Positions 1 to 8,264 of a stretch of DNA of 64,000 nt are shown here, piece after piece. The stretch's first letter is position 1, and every line of letters starts with the position of its first letter. Below the pieces are notes generated by a model. It worked only from the letters and a program-made list of their open reading frames with translations. It made no database searches and was not told the origin of the DNA. The translations under genes were made by a program, and so were the position numbers. The DNA comes from Hyphomicrobiales bacterium (GTDB lineage Bacteria > Pseudomonadota > Alphaproteobacteria > Rhizobiales > Phreatobacteraceae): NCBI GenBank assembly GCA_017304475.1, contig JAFKKV010000026.1, forward strand, positions 87,669-151,668. Reading direction: 5' to 3'.

Positions 1-1031
1 CGGTCGATGGCGTCGGCGAGCACCAGCATGGCCATGAATTGCCGCGAGGTATTGTCGTTCAGGTCGCGCTTGGCGCGCTGCTTGAAGAGATCGTTGACGG
101 CGCCGACCGCCGGCCGCCGGGCGGCGAGATCCAGCGCGAAGCTCGCCCGCGAGATCAGGCCGCCGACCTGGGCGCCGACCGCGTCATAGACCGCCTTTTC
201 GGCGAAGCCGCCGGCTTGCGCCAGGATGTTGCGCGGCTTGTAGCCGACCTCGGCCATGGTCTTGATCAGGAGGATGGCATCGGTCGTGTAGCTCGACGGC
301 AGCAGCACGTCGGGGTCGCCGGTCTTCAGCTGCTGGACCTCGGAGGAGAGCGAGGGCGAGGATGCCCGGTATTTGATGTCGTTGACGACGCGGTAGCCTC
401 GCTCGGCGGCGAGCCGGCGCTGCACGTTGGAGGAATCCGTGCCCCAGATCGTGTCCTCGAAGAACAGTCCGAGGGTTTCGACCTTGACCCCCTTGGCGCG
501 CAGGGCATCGAGGAAATCGAACATCGTGGCGGTGAACATCTCGTCATGTCCGGCCGGCCGGAACATGAATTTCAGGCCGCGCTTGTGCAGGCTCGGCGAT
601 GACGAATCGGCGATGACGAAGGGCACGCCGTAACGCTCGGCGGTGACGCTGATGGTCGCCGAGGCCGAGGACTGGAAGGCGCCGATGATGGCGCAGACCT
701 TCTCCTGGGTGATCAGCCGTTCGGCCTCCGAGCGGGCCTTCTGCGGGTCACCCTGGTGATCGGCGAAGACGAGGCGCAGACGCGCGCCGCCGAGCGAGGC
801 GATGCCGGCATTGCGCGCGCCCGGCAGGTCGAGATCGAAGCGGCCGTTGACCACCTCCGCCGCGGCCTCGATCGCATGCCGCGCATCGACGCCGATCTGC
901 GCATTGGCGCCCGACAGCGGATAGATCACGCCGATGCGCACCTCCTGCGCCGGCGCCTGGGCGCGCGCCTCCAGGCCTGCGAGCGTCATCGCTCCCCCGA
1001 GCATCATTTCGCGTCGACCGATGGCCCACAT
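1..1031 (-). CDS. ABC transporter substrate-binding protein, LIV/Peripla_BP_6 type (3' end cut off by window)
   Basis: The minus strand is open from an ATG at 1031 to the left edge, so the C-terminus lies outside the window. The N-terminus has a twin-arginine-like GRREMML followed by a short hydrophobic stretch and an ARAQA cleavage-like site, so export is likely. The mature part starts VRIGVIYPLSGANAQIG, the classic opening of leucine/isoleucine/valine-binding proteins, followed by FADHQGDPQKARSEAERL and IIGAFQSSASATIS, both typical of this fold. It would bind an amino acid or small organic acid in the periplasm; permease and ATPase genes probably lie further left. It diverges from a GntR regulator, and a palindromic operator candidate lies about 60 bp upstream of its start. 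Family call is firm; the ligand is unknown. Confidence 0.85.
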   Translation of the reverse strand, partial: MWAIGRREMMLGGAMTLAGLEARAQAPAQEVRIGVIYPLSGANAQIGVDARHAIEAAAEVVNGRFDLDLPGARNAGIASLGGARLRLVFADHQGDPQKARSEAERLITQEKVCAIIGAFQSSASATISVTAERYGVPFVIADSSSPSLHKRGLKFMFRPAGHDEMFTATMFDFLDALRAKGVKVETLGLFFEDTIWGTDSSNVQRRLAAERGYRVVNDIKYRASSPSLSSEVQQLKTGDPDVLLPSSYTTDAILLIKTMAEVGYKPRNILAQAGGFAEKAVYDAVGAQVGGLISRASFALDLAARRPAVGAVNDLFKQRAKRDLNDNTSRQFMAMLVLADAID

Positions 1032-1092
1032 CTTGGTTCTCCCCGTCGTTTCGGCCGGCCAGGCACAGGCCGGCTTGGTTCTTGTTGATTTA

Positions 1093-1109
1093 ATATACGT
1101 GACATATAT
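1093..1109. promoter_or_regulatory. GntR operator candidate 1
   Basis: The sequence ATATACGTGACATATAT is an 8-1-8 inverted repeat with one mismatch. It lies between the divergent solute-binding protein gene and the GntR gene. The same word, changed only at the central base, recurs at 2118-2134 in front of the next gene. Repetition at two promoter regions next to a GntR gene is the argument for an operator; binding is inferred. Confidence 0.6.
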
Positions 1110-1241
1110 TTCATTCAAGCAGTTTCTTTGGGCAGATGGATATGCGACGTCTGGAGCAACGCAAGGCCTTGTTCCGTATTTGGAATCGCGGCCTCCAGCG
1201 AGACCGGGCCGCGGCCCGGATCGGCACCTGACGAGGATAAA

Positions 1242-2045
1242 ATGAGCAGATCGAGCAAGGCCGAAGCGGCGGGCAAGCCGGCCAAGGCCGCGAAGGAAAC
1301 TCGGAGCGCCGAGGACACGCTTCGCGCCAAACCATCCCAGACCGACGCCGCGCTCGACCTGATGCGCTCGAAGATCATCGACCTGACGCTGGAGCCGGGC
1401 AGCCGGATCGACGAGCCGCTGCTGATCAAGGAGTTCAAGCTCGGCCGCACGCCGGCCCGCGAGGCGATCAACCGGCTGGTCGCGGAGGGCCTGGTCAATA
1501 TCGTGCCGAACCGCGGCGGCACCTATGTGCGCGGCCTGGATTTCCGCGAGATCGGCGAGGTCGTCGCCGCCCAGCAGCTGGCCGAATCCATTCTCGCGCA
1601 GCTTTGCCGTTTCGAGGATCCGACGCTGCTCGTGGACCTCGAAGCGATCCAGCAGCGCTATGTCCGCGAGGTCGAGCAGCGCACCTATCTCGGCATCACC
1701 TCGGTCAACGAGGAATTCCACCTGCGCATGCACCGCTCGATCGGCAATTCCTTCTTCTTCGAATTCGCCCAGTCGACCCACCGGCATGTGCGCCGCCTGC
1801 TGGTGCTGATCTACAAGATGGAGGAGGCCGAGCAGAACGTGCTCGACGACCAGTTCGAGATGAATCTCGACGAGCACCGCCAGATCATCGAGGCGATCCG
1901 CAAGCGCGACCGCGCCCGCCTGAAGGAACTGCTGCCGGCCCATGCGCAGCAGGCCCAGCAGCGCCTGCTCCGGCTGCTCAGCGGCAAGGCCATCGGTCCC
2001 CTGTCGCTCGACCTGCGCCCGCTCGACCTGACCGCAAGAACCTGA
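1242..2045 (+). CDS. GntR family transcriptional regulator, FCD (FadR/VanR-like) subfamily
   Basis: A 267-residue DNA-binding repressor or activator. After a Lys/Ala-rich N-terminal tail of about 40 residues comes a winged helix-turn-helix (EPGSRIDEPLLIKEF, GRTPAREAINRLVAEGL, and NRGGTYV in the wing). The all-helical FCD effector domain follows, with family motifs NEEFHLRMHRSIGN and DEHRQIIEAIRKRD carrying the metal- or ligand-binding acidic and His positions. The start at 1242 is preceded by a GAGG-like ribosome site; an earlier in-frame ATG at 1128 would add unlikely sequence and overlap the promoter region. It is divergent from the LIV-type binding protein and directly upstream of the PLP enzyme, and the two palindromes at 1093 and 2118 suggest it controls both and itself. 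FCD regulators usually sense organic or amino acids; the ligand is unknown. Confidence 0.9.
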   Translation: MSRSSKAEAAGKPAKAAKETRSAEDTLRAKPSQTDAALDLMRSKIIDLTLEPGSRIDEPLLIKEFKLGRTPAREAINRLVAEGLVNIVPNRGGTYVRGLDFREIGEVVAAQQLAESILAQLCRFEDPTLLVDLEAIQQRYVREVEQRTYLGITSVNEEFHLRMHRSIGNSFFFEFAQSTHRHVRRLLVLIYKMEEAEQNVLDDQFEMNLDEHRQIIEAIRKRDRARLKELLPAHAQQAQQRLLRLLSGKAIGPLSLDLRPLDLTART

Positions 2046-2063
2046 CTGCAAGAACCTGACCGC
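2027..2063. repeat. 14-bp tandem repeat across the GntR stop codon
   Basis: The unit CCTGACCGCAAGAA occurs at 2027-2040, again with one change at 2041-2054, and partly (9 bases) at 2055-2063. The regulator's TGA lies inside the second copy. It looks like a slippage duplication at the 3' end of the gene. Confidence 0.8.
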
Positions 2064-2117
2064 GCATGCGATGGCGTCCTGGGCGGCGACAACGCCCTTG
2101 CATCGATCCTCCATTAA

Positions 2118-2134
2118 ATATACGTCACATATAT
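2118..2134. promoter_or_regulatory. GntR operator candidate 2
   Basis: ATATACGTCACATATAT is identical to the palindrome at 1093-1109 except for the central base. It ends about 18 bp upstream of the PLP-enzyme start at 2153, overlapping where a promoter or leader would lie, so the regulator at 1242 probably represses this unit. Confidence 0.6.
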
Positions 2135-2152
2135 CTAACTGGAGACGCCGTC

Positions 2153-3292
2153 ATGACCGAACATGTCCGCCCGCCTGTCGCCGCCCCCGCCGTCACGGGA
2201 ACGCCGTCGGAAACCCTGCCCTTGCCGCCCTTCCCGGTCGAGACGCCCTGTTTCGTCATCCTGGAAGACGCCGTGCTGCACAATCTCCGGCAGACGGCCA
2301 GGGGCGCCGGCGGGATCGGCCGGCTGATGCCGCATATCAAGACCCATCGCGCGCCCTGGCTGATCACGGCCATGCTCGCCGAGGGCGTCCGGGCCTTCAA
2401 GGCGGCGACGCCGGCCGAAGTCGAGATCGCCGCGGCGGCCGGCGCGCCGCTGGTGGTCTGGGCCTATCCGACGGTCAACCCGCTGGCGATTGCCCGGGTC
2501 GCCAGCGCCGCCCGCGCCCATCCGTCGGTGCGGATCGAGGCGCTGGTCGATTCACCCGAAGGGCTCGCGGCCTGGCGGTCCGAACTCGCGAAGACACCGG
2601 CCGCCAATCTCGGCCTGCGCCTCGATCTCGATCCCGGGCTCGGCCGCACCGGGGTCGCCATCGCCCCGTCGGCTTATGAACTCGCATCGGCGATCCATGC
2701 CGCGGGTCTGTTCGCCGGCTGGCATGCCTATGACGGCCACATCCAGAACCCCGACCGGCAGCAGCGCATCGACCGCGTGACCGAGCTCGGCGGACGCATC
2801 CGCGACCTCATCGCCGGCGGCCGGGAGCGCGGCCTGGCGGACGACCTCATCGCCGCCGGCAGCTATTCCTTCGACCTCTGGCCGAGCGATCTCGCCCGCT
2901 GGGTGTCGCCGGGCAGTTGGACCTATTCGAGCTCGCAGCACGATGTCGACCTGGCCGATGTCGGCTGGCAGGTCGCCGGCTATGTGCTGGCGACCGTCCT
3001 GTCGGTGCGCGACGGCACCGCGACGCTCGATGCCGGCTCCAAGGCGATCTCGCCCGACATTCCCCTCGCCGACCGGTTCCGCGGCCCCGGCCCGATCCGC
3101 CTGATGAAGGAGGAGCATGTGGTGATCGCGACCGACAGCCTCAGCGTCGGCCAGCAGGTGCCGCTGATCCCGCGCCACGGCTGCACGGCGGCCTATCTTT
3201 ATGATCGCGCCCTGGTCAGGCTGCGCGACGGAAGCTGGCAATATCGCGCCCAGCTCGGCGCCTCGCGTCAGGGTCCGGCAGCGGCGGAGTGA
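2153..3292 (+). CDS. DSD1-family PLP enzyme (D-threonine aldolase / D-serine dehydratase-like)
   Basis: A 379-residue fold-type III PLP enzyme. The motif MPHIKTHR near residue 60 supplies the lysine that would carry PLP, and LGLRLDLDPGLGRTG and GWHAYDGHIQN are typical of the alanine-racemase-like barrel. Near the C-terminus, IPRHGC gives a His-x-Cys pair; in the animal D-serine dehydratase of this family His and Cys in this arrangement bind zinc, while D-threonine aldolases have His-x-Asp. This favours dehydratase-like metal binding, but it does not fix the substrate. The ATG at 2153 has a GGAG site; an upstream in-frame start would run through the operator. The gene ends in GTGA, which starts the next gene. 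Together with the amino-acid-type binding protein, use of a D-beta-hydroxy amino acid is plausible. Confidence 0.85.
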   Translation: MTEHVRPPVAAPAVTGTPSETLPLPPFPVETPCFVILEDAVLHNLRQTARGAGGIGRLMPHIKTHRAPWLITAMLAEGVRAFKAATPAEVEIAAAAGAPLVVWAYPTVNPLAIARVASAARAHPSVRIEALVDSPEGLAAWRSELAKTPAANLGLRLDLDPGLGRTGVAIAPSAYELASAIHAAGLFAGWHAYDGHIQNPDRQQRIDRVTELGGRIRDLIAGGRERGLADDLIAAGSYSFDLWPSDLARWVSPGSWTYSSSQHDVDLADVGWQVAGYVLATVLSVRDGTATLDAGSKAISPDIPLADRFRGPGPIRLMKEEHVVIATDSLSVGQQVPLIPRHGCTAAYLYDRALVRLRDGSWQYRAQLGASRQGPAAAE

Positions 3293-4191
3293 ACACAATG
3301 AGCCAGAACCCTCACGGCACCATCGATCTCGGCGGCAAGCCCTTCGAACACCGGATGGTGACATCGGCCGGCCTGCGGTTCCATACGGTCGAAGGCGGCA
3401 GCGGCGATCCGGTCGTGCTGATCGCCGGCTTTCCGCAGAGCTGGTACGCGTGGCGACGCGTCATGCCGCTCCTCGCCGAGCGGCACAAGGTGATCGCCAT
3501 CGACCTGCCGGGCCAGGGCGATTCCGACAAGCCGGTCGACGGCTATGACACGCGCACCACGGGCGAACGCATCTATGCGCTGCTGCAGACGCTCGGCCAT
3601 GACAGCTATTTCATCGGCGCCCACGATATCGGCGCCTGGGTCGCCTATCCCTATATCGCGCGATATGCCGACGAGGTGCGCCGCCTCGTCCTGCTCGACG
3701 CCAATATCCCCGGCGTGACGCTGCGCCCGACCGTCGAGGTCGGACCGGACAACTGGAAGAGCTGGCACTTCTTTTTCCATCCGGTGCCCGACCTGCCGGA
3801 AGCCCTGATCACCGGCCGCGAACGGCTCTATATCGAGTGGTTCTTCCAGCGGAAGACCGCCAATCCCGCCGCGACCTTCTCGCCCGCCGATCTCGACGAA
3901 TATGAGCGGGTCTATCGCATGGCCGGCAACCTGCGCGGCGCACTCGCCTATTACCGCGCGGTGTTCGAGGATATCGAGCAGAACAAGCATCTCGCCACGA
4001 TCCGGCTCAAGACGCCGATCCTGGCGCTGGGCGGTGACGTCGGCATGTCGCCTGGTATCTACGAGGCCATGAAGCCGCTCGGCGAGAATGTGCAGGGCGG
4101 CATCGTCGCCGATTGCGGCCACTACATGCCGGAGGAGCAGCCGGCAGTCATCGCCGAGCACATGCTGCGCTTCTTCGGCGAGGACAGGTAA
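3289..4191 (+). CDS. alpha/beta hydrolase, epoxide hydrolase / haloacetate dehalogenase-like
   Basis: A 300-residue alpha/beta-fold hydrolase. Visible elements are the oxyanion-side HG-like IAGFPQSWYAWRRVMP, the strand VIAIDLPGQGDSDKP, the nucleophile elbow IGAHDIGAWVAY with Asp in the nucleophile position, and a late catalytic His in DCGHYMPEEQP. Asp as nucleophile is the mark of epoxide hydrolases and haloalkane or fluoroacetate dehalogenases rather than esterases. The gene starts with GTG at 3289, overlapping the PLP enzyme stop by 4 bp; an ATG at 3298 is an alternative. Translational coupling suggests a role in the same pathway. No signal peptide is visible, so it is cytoplasmic. The substrate is not evident. 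Confidence 0.85.
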   Translation: MNTMSQNPHGTIDLGGKPFEHRMVTSAGLRFHTVEGGSGDPVVLIAGFPQSWYAWRRVMPLLAERHKVIAIDLPGQGDSDKPVDGYDTRTTGERIYALLQTLGHDSYFIGAHDIGAWVAYPYIARYADEVRRLVLLDANIPGVTLRPTVEVGPDNWKSWHFFFHPVPDLPEALITGRERLYIEWFFQRKTANPAATFSPADLDEYERVYRMAGNLRGALAYYRAVFEDIEQNKHLATIRLKTPILALGGDVGMSPGIYEAMKPLGENVQGGIVADCGHYMPEEQPAVIAEHMLRFFGEDR

Positions 4192-4220
4192 GGCCGCCAC
4201 GCCGCGCGGCACGGCGGCCT
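4191..4220 (+). terminator. GC-rich hairpin after the hydrolase gene
   Basis: AGGCCGCC (4191-4198) pairs perfectly with GGCGGCCT (4213-4220), and the intervening bases hold a second small palindrome. The structure begins on the stop codon of the hydrolase. There is no U-tract, so it may act as an RNA-stabilising or weak terminator structure. Confidence 0.45.
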
Positions 4221-4340
4221 CATCGCAAGGGAGAAAGCCGGCGGGAAAAATTCGGCGGGCCGTCGAACCTTTTCGCGGCCCGCACCGACCCATGGAGGAC
4301 CGGGGCGCTGGAGCCCTTCAGACCCTGCTGGGAGATCACC

Positions 4341-4607
4341 ATGACCCGCTTCAAGACCCTCGCTCTCGCCGCCCTCGCCGTCTCCGCCCTGACCTTCGCC
4401 TCCGCCCCCCAGGCCGAAGCTCGCGGCCGCGGCATCGGTTTCGGCCTCGGTGCTCTCGCCACCGGCGTCGTGGTCGGTGGCGCCGCCCTCGCCATCGCCA
4501 ATTCCAACGCCTATGCCGCGCCAGCCTATGGCGACTGCTACCTCACCCGCCAGTGGGTCGACACGCCCTACGGCCCGGTGCGCCGCACGGTCCGCGTCTG
4601 CGACTGA
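4341..4607 (+). CDS. small exported protein with Gly/Ala-rich hydrophobic segment
   Basis: An 88-residue protein of unknown function. It has a clear Sec-type signal (MTRFKTLALAALAVSALTFA, then SAPQAEA before the likely cut). The mature part opens with RGRGIGFGLGALATG, a Gly-rich hydrophobic stretch that could sit in or near a membrane, and ends with CYLTRQWVDTPYGPVRRTVRVC, holding two Cys that could form a disulfide. Small periplasmic proteins of this plan are common in Hyphomicrobiales. The ATG at 4341 has a GGGAGA ribosome site, and a good intrinsic terminator follows, so it is probably a single-gene transcription unit. No function is assigned. Confidence 0.75.
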   Translation: MTRFKTLALAALAVSALTFASAPQAEARGRGIGFGLGALATGVVVGGAALAIANSNAYAAPAYGDCYLTRQWVDTPYGPVRRTVRVCD

Positions 4608-4642
4608 TCGCAAACCGCCTCCAACCTCTCCTGATATGCCTC

Positions 4643-4676
4643 GAACCCTGGCTCCGGCCGGGGTTCTTGGCTTTCT
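4643..4676 (+). terminator. intrinsic terminator
   Basis: GAACCCTGGC (4643-4652) pairs with GCCGGGGTTC (4657-4666), one G-T wobble, around a TCCG tetraloop and is followed by TTGGCTTTCT. It lies 36 bp after the stop of the small exported protein and just beyond the convergent tex gene's 3' end. Confidence 0.7.
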
Positions 4677-4736
4677 CTCCACGGCAGTCCGCCGGCCCGC
4701 GGCGACACGGGTCGCCGCCCGTTCGTCCCCAACCGC

Positions 4737-7028
4737 CTATCGCTTGCGCATGGCCTCCGCCAAAGCCGCGCCGAAGGCACCGCCGCCGTCCTGGCGGGAC
4801 GGCGCCGGCGGGCGTCTCTGGCCGCCGGAAGGCGCCTTCGGGTCGGACCGCCGGACCGGCGCCTCGCCGCCGTCCTTGCGCATGGTCAGCGAAATGCGCT
4901 TGCGCGGCACGTCGACCTCAAGGACCCGCACCCGGACCACGTCGCCCGCCTTGACCACGTCGGACGGATCTTTGACGAAACGGTCGGCGATCTGGGAGAC
5001 GTGGACCAGGCCATCCTGGTGCACGCCGACATCGACGAAGGCGCCGAAGGCCGCGACATTGGTCACCGTGCCCTCCAGCATCATGCCCGGCCTCAGGTCG
5101 CTGATTTCGTTGACGCCGTCGGCGAAGGTCGCGGTCTTGAAGCCCGGCCGCGGATCGCGCCCCGGCTTTTCGAGTTCCGCGATGATGTCTTTCACCGTCG
5201 GCAGGCCGAAGGCCTCGTCGACGAATTTCCGTGGGTCGAGCGCCTTCAGCGCCACCTTGTCGCCGATCAGGGAGCGCACGTCCCGGCCACAGGCCGCAAC
5301 GATGCGGCGGACGACCGGATAGGCCTCCGGATGGACCGCCGAGGCATCCAGCGGTTCCGTACCGGCAGGCACCCTGAGGAAGCCGGCGCAGAGCTGGAAG
5401 GTCTTCTCGCCGAGGCGCGGCACCTTCATGATTTGCTTGCGCGAGGCAAAGGGGCCGTTGGCGTCGCGGTGGGCGACGATGGCCTCCGCGATATGGGCGC
5501 CAAGGCCCGACACGCGGGCGAGCAGCGAGGCCGAGGCGGTGTTCAGGTCGACGCCGACCGCGTTCACCGCATCCTCGACCACGGCATCGAGCGACTTGGC
5601 CAGGCGATACTGGTCGACATCGTGCTGGTACTGGCCAACGCCGATCGACTTCGGGTCGATCTTCACGAGTTCGGCCAGCGGATCCTGGAGCCGCCGGGCG
5701 ATCGACACCGCGCCGCGCAGCGACACGTCGACATCGGGCATCTCGGCGGAGGCAACCGCCGAGGCCGAATAGATCGAGGCGCCGGCTTCGCTGACGACGA
5801 CCTTGATCGGCCGCGGCTCCGGCATGATGCCGATGACGTCGGCGGCCAGCTTGTCGGTCTCCCGGCTCGCCGTGCCATTGCCGATGGCGACGAGCTGGAC
5901 GCCATGCTTGGCGATCAGGGCGCGCAGGGTGTGGATCGCGCCGTGAACGTCGTTGCGCGGCTGGAACGGGTAGACGGTGACGGTCTCGAGCAGGCGGCCG
6001 GTCGCGTCGACCACCGCGACCTTGACGCCGGTGCGGATGCCGGGATCCAGGCCCATGGTCGCCCGGGCGCCCGCGGGCGCCGCCAGCAGGAGATCCTTGA
6101 GATTGCGCGCGAAGACCCGGATGGCCTCCTCTTCGGCGCGCTCGCGCGCGTCGTTCATCAGTTCGCCGCTGAGCTGGGACGACAGCTTGACGCGCCAGGC
6201 CCAGCGGGCGGCGGCGGCGAGGAAGTCCGCCGCCTTGCCGCCTGCCACGACCCCGTTGGTTGCCGCGACGATCGCCTCGGACGGCTTCACCGGCGCGGGA
6301 TCGTCGGCATCGACATCCAGGTCGACGGTGACGATCCCCTCGTTGCGTGCCCTCAGCATGGCCAGGACGCGATGGCTCGGCGCCTTGGACCAGGCCTCGG
6401 CATGGTCGAAATAGTCGGAAAACTTCGCGCCTTCCGCTTCCTTGCCGGCGACGACCTTGGCCCGCAGCACGCCGACTTTGCGCATGTGCTCGCGCAGCCG
6501 GCCGACGGTGACGGCATTTTCGGCGAAGCCCTCGGCGATGATGTCGCGGGCCCCGTCCAGCGCCGCCTTCACGTCGAGAACCTTCTCGCCGATATAGGTC
6601 GCCGCGATCACGGCCGGGTCGACCTCCCGGTCGGCCAGGATGCGTTCTGCAAGCGGCCCGAGGCCGTTCTCGCGGGCAATTTCCGCCCGCGTGCGACGCT
6701 TCGGCCGGAACGGCAGATAGAGGTCCTCGAGTTCGGCTTTCGTCGTCACGCCGAGGAATTTCGTCTCCAGGTCGGCGGTGAGCTTGCCCTGCTCGGAGAC
6801 CGACTTGATCACGGCCTCGCGGCGCGCCTCGAGGTCGCGCAGATAGGTCAGCCGCTCGTCGAGCGTGCGCAGCTGGATGTCGTCGAGGCCGCCGGTCACT
6901 TCCTTGCGGTAGCGCGCGATGAACGGGACCGTCGCGCCGTCGTCGAGCAGCGCGATCGTGGCCGTCACCTGCTCGGCACGGCAGGCGATCTCGGCGGCAA
7001 TGATGGCGGGGATGGCGTGGCGCGACAT
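4737..7028 (-). CDS. tex: Tex family RNA-binding transcription accessory protein
   Basis: A 763-residue protein matching the Tex family (usual length about 750-790). In order: N-terminal helical domain with AARYRKEVTGG-like FIARYRKEVTGGLDDIQLR near residues 35-55, a YqgF-like domain with MGLDPGIRTGVKVAVVD near 320, helix-hairpin-helix motifs (VGVDLNTASASLLARVSG near 495), and a C-terminal S1 domain (GMMLEGTVTNVAAFGAFVDVG and HQDGLVHVSQIAD near 640-680). It ends in a low-complexity Arg/Pro/Gly tail. Tex binds nucleic acid and affects transcription in several bacteria; its exact role is unsettled. It is a conserved housekeeping gene, separated by 200 bp from the upstream operon on the same strand and probably transcribed separately. 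Confidence 0.95.
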   Translation of the reverse strand: MSRHAIPAIIAAEIACRAEQVTATIALLDDGATVPFIARYRKEVTGGLDDIQLRTLDERLTYLRDLEARREAVIKSVSEQGKLTADLETKFLGVTTKAELEDLYLPFRPKRRTRAEIARENGLGPLAERILADREVDPAVIAATYIGEKVLDVKAALDGARDIIAEGFAENAVTVGRLREHMRKVGVLRAKVVAGKEAEGAKFSDYFDHAEAWSKAPSHRVLAMLRARNEGIVTVDLDVDADDPAPVKPSEAIVAATNGVVAGGKAADFLAAAARWAWRVKLSSQLSGELMNDARERAEEEAIRVFARNLKDLLLAAPAGARATMGLDPGIRTGVKVAVVDATGRLLETVTVYPFQPRNDVHGAIHTLRALIAKHGVQLVAIGNGTASRETDKLAADVIGIMPEPRPIKVVVSEAGASIYSASAVASAEMPDVDVSLRGAVSIARRLQDPLAELVKIDPKSIGVGQYQHDVDQYRLAKSLDAVVEDAVNAVGVDLNTASASLLARVSGLGAHIAEAIVAHRDANGPFASRKQIMKVPRLGEKTFQLCAGFLRVPAGTEPLDASAVHPEAYPVVRRIVAACGRDVRSLIGDKVALKALDPRKFVDEAFGLPTVKDIIAELEKPGRDPRPGFKTATFADGVNEISDLRPGMMLEGTVTNVAAFGAFVDVGVHQDGLVHVSQIADRFVKDPSDVVKAGDVVRVRVLEVDVPRKRISLTMRKDGGEAPVRRSDPKAPSGGQRRPPAPSRQDGGGAFGAALAEAMRKR

Positions 7029-7229
7029 ACGATTCTCCTAGGCTTCGCCCCCCGGTGATGCCATGCCCCGCAGCGATCAGCCAACTCCACGATTGTGGGT
7101 AACTGGCGGCCGGCCGGCCGGCGCGGCCACCAAAGCCGGCCCGTCGACGATATGCGGCATGGCCGAAACCTCGGACGGCAGCCTGGGAAAACCTTCGCGC
7201 GGGCGCCGCGGCAGGCCCCCGCGGAGACG

Positions 7230-8264
7230 TCAATCCTGCTCCGGCGGGATCAGGTTCTGCGGGCGCCGCGCCACGAGCGCTGCCCGCATGGTCTCGGCCG
7301 ATTTCCGCTTGATGTCCTCGGTCGCCTCGGGCGAGGCGAAGGCGCTGTGCGGCGTGATGACGAGGCGGCCTTCGACCCAGGCCTCGCGCGCGCGATAGGC
7401 CCGGATGAGCTCCGGAACGGGTTCGACCGGCGGCTCCACCGGCACCACGTCCAGCCCGGCGCCGGCGAGATGGCCGGATCGCAGGGCGGCCGCGAGCGCA
7501 TCCAGATCGACGACCGGGCCCCGCGCGGTATTGATCACAATCGCGCCCTGCGGCAACAGAGCGAGTTCGGCGGCGCCGATCAGACCGCGCGTCTCGCGGG
7601 TCAAAGGCAGGTGGATCGACAGCACGTCGCTCCGGCCGAGCAGGTCGGCAAGCGTCGCGGCCCGCGCCAGGCCGAGCGCCAGTTCCGTTCCGTTCGGCAG
7701 GTGGGGGTCGTGGAAAACGACACGGCAGCCGAAAGCCTTGAAGCGCAGGGCAGCCGCGGTGCCGATACGTCCGAGCCCGACGATGCCGACGGTCAGCGCC
7801 GAAAGGCGCCGCACCAAGGGATCCTCGATCGGCGTCCACGGCGCGGCAGGGGCGCGCCGCTGCGCCTCGTGATGCAGCAGCACGCCCCGCCGCAACATCA
7901 AGGCCAAAGCCAGGGCGTGGTCGGCAACCTCGGTCGTGCCGTAATCCGGGCAGTTGCAGACCAGGATGCCGCGCCTGGCGGCTTCCACCCTGTCGATCCG
8001 GTCATAACCGACGCCCATGCGGACGATCGCCTTCAGGCGCGGGAAACGCGCGAGCTCTTCGGCCGGCAGGAAATGGCGGAACAGCATCAGGCCGTCGACG
8101 CGGGCGCAGTCGGCCGGATCGAGATCGCCGAGCCGGGCGACGTCGCGCCTGACGATCTCGACATCGGCGCCGAACACCGCCTGCTCCAGCGCCTCGTCGG
8201 TAAAGGTCGCCTCGGGATAGAGGACGACCGGCCTGCTCGCGTCCATGCCCAAGATCCCGCTCAC
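7230..8264 (-). CDS. D-isomer-specific 2-hydroxyacid dehydrogenase (CtBP-like)
   Basis: A 344-residue NAD(P)-dependent oxidoreductase. The Rossmann motif TVGIVGLGRIGTAAALRF lies near residue 160. The catalytic Arg is in NTARGPVVD, the Glu is in the VEPPVEP segment, and the His is in ITPHSAFAS, so the active-site triad is complete. The early RMGVGYDRID and DYGTTEVADHALAL motifs place it close to the C-terminal-binding-protein/phosphoglycerate dehydrogenase-like group. It is the last gene of the operon beginning at 12985, overlapping the VOC gene by 4 bp (ATGA). In context it would reduce a 2-keto acid or oxidise a hydroxyacid made by the pathway; the direction and substrate are inferred. Confidence 0.88.
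   Translation of the reverse strand: MSGILGMDASRPVVLYPEATFTDEALEQAVFGADVEIVRRDVARLGDLDPADCARVDGLMLFRHFLPAEELARFPRLKAIVRMGVGYDRIDRVEAARRGILVCNCPDYGTTEVADHALALALMLRRGVLLHHEAQRRAPAAPWTPIEDPLVRRLSALTVGIVGLGRIGTAAALRFKAFGCRVVFHDPHLPNGTELALGLARAATLADLLGRSDVLSIHLPLTRETRGLIGAAELALLPQGAIVINTARGPVVDLDALAAALRSGHLAGAGLDVVPVEPPVEPVPELIRAYRAREAWVEGRLVITPHSAFASPEATEDIKRKSAETMRAALVARRPQNLIPPEQD

Noticed and set aside
5001..7058. 685-codon plus-strand frame opposite tex
   Set aside because: It is the mirror of a conserved housekeeping gene and has no domain resemblance.
4918..7839. 973-codon minus-strand frame overlapping tex and the dehydrogenase
   Set aside because: It reads through two recognised genes in the wrong frame and is Arg/Gly-rich.
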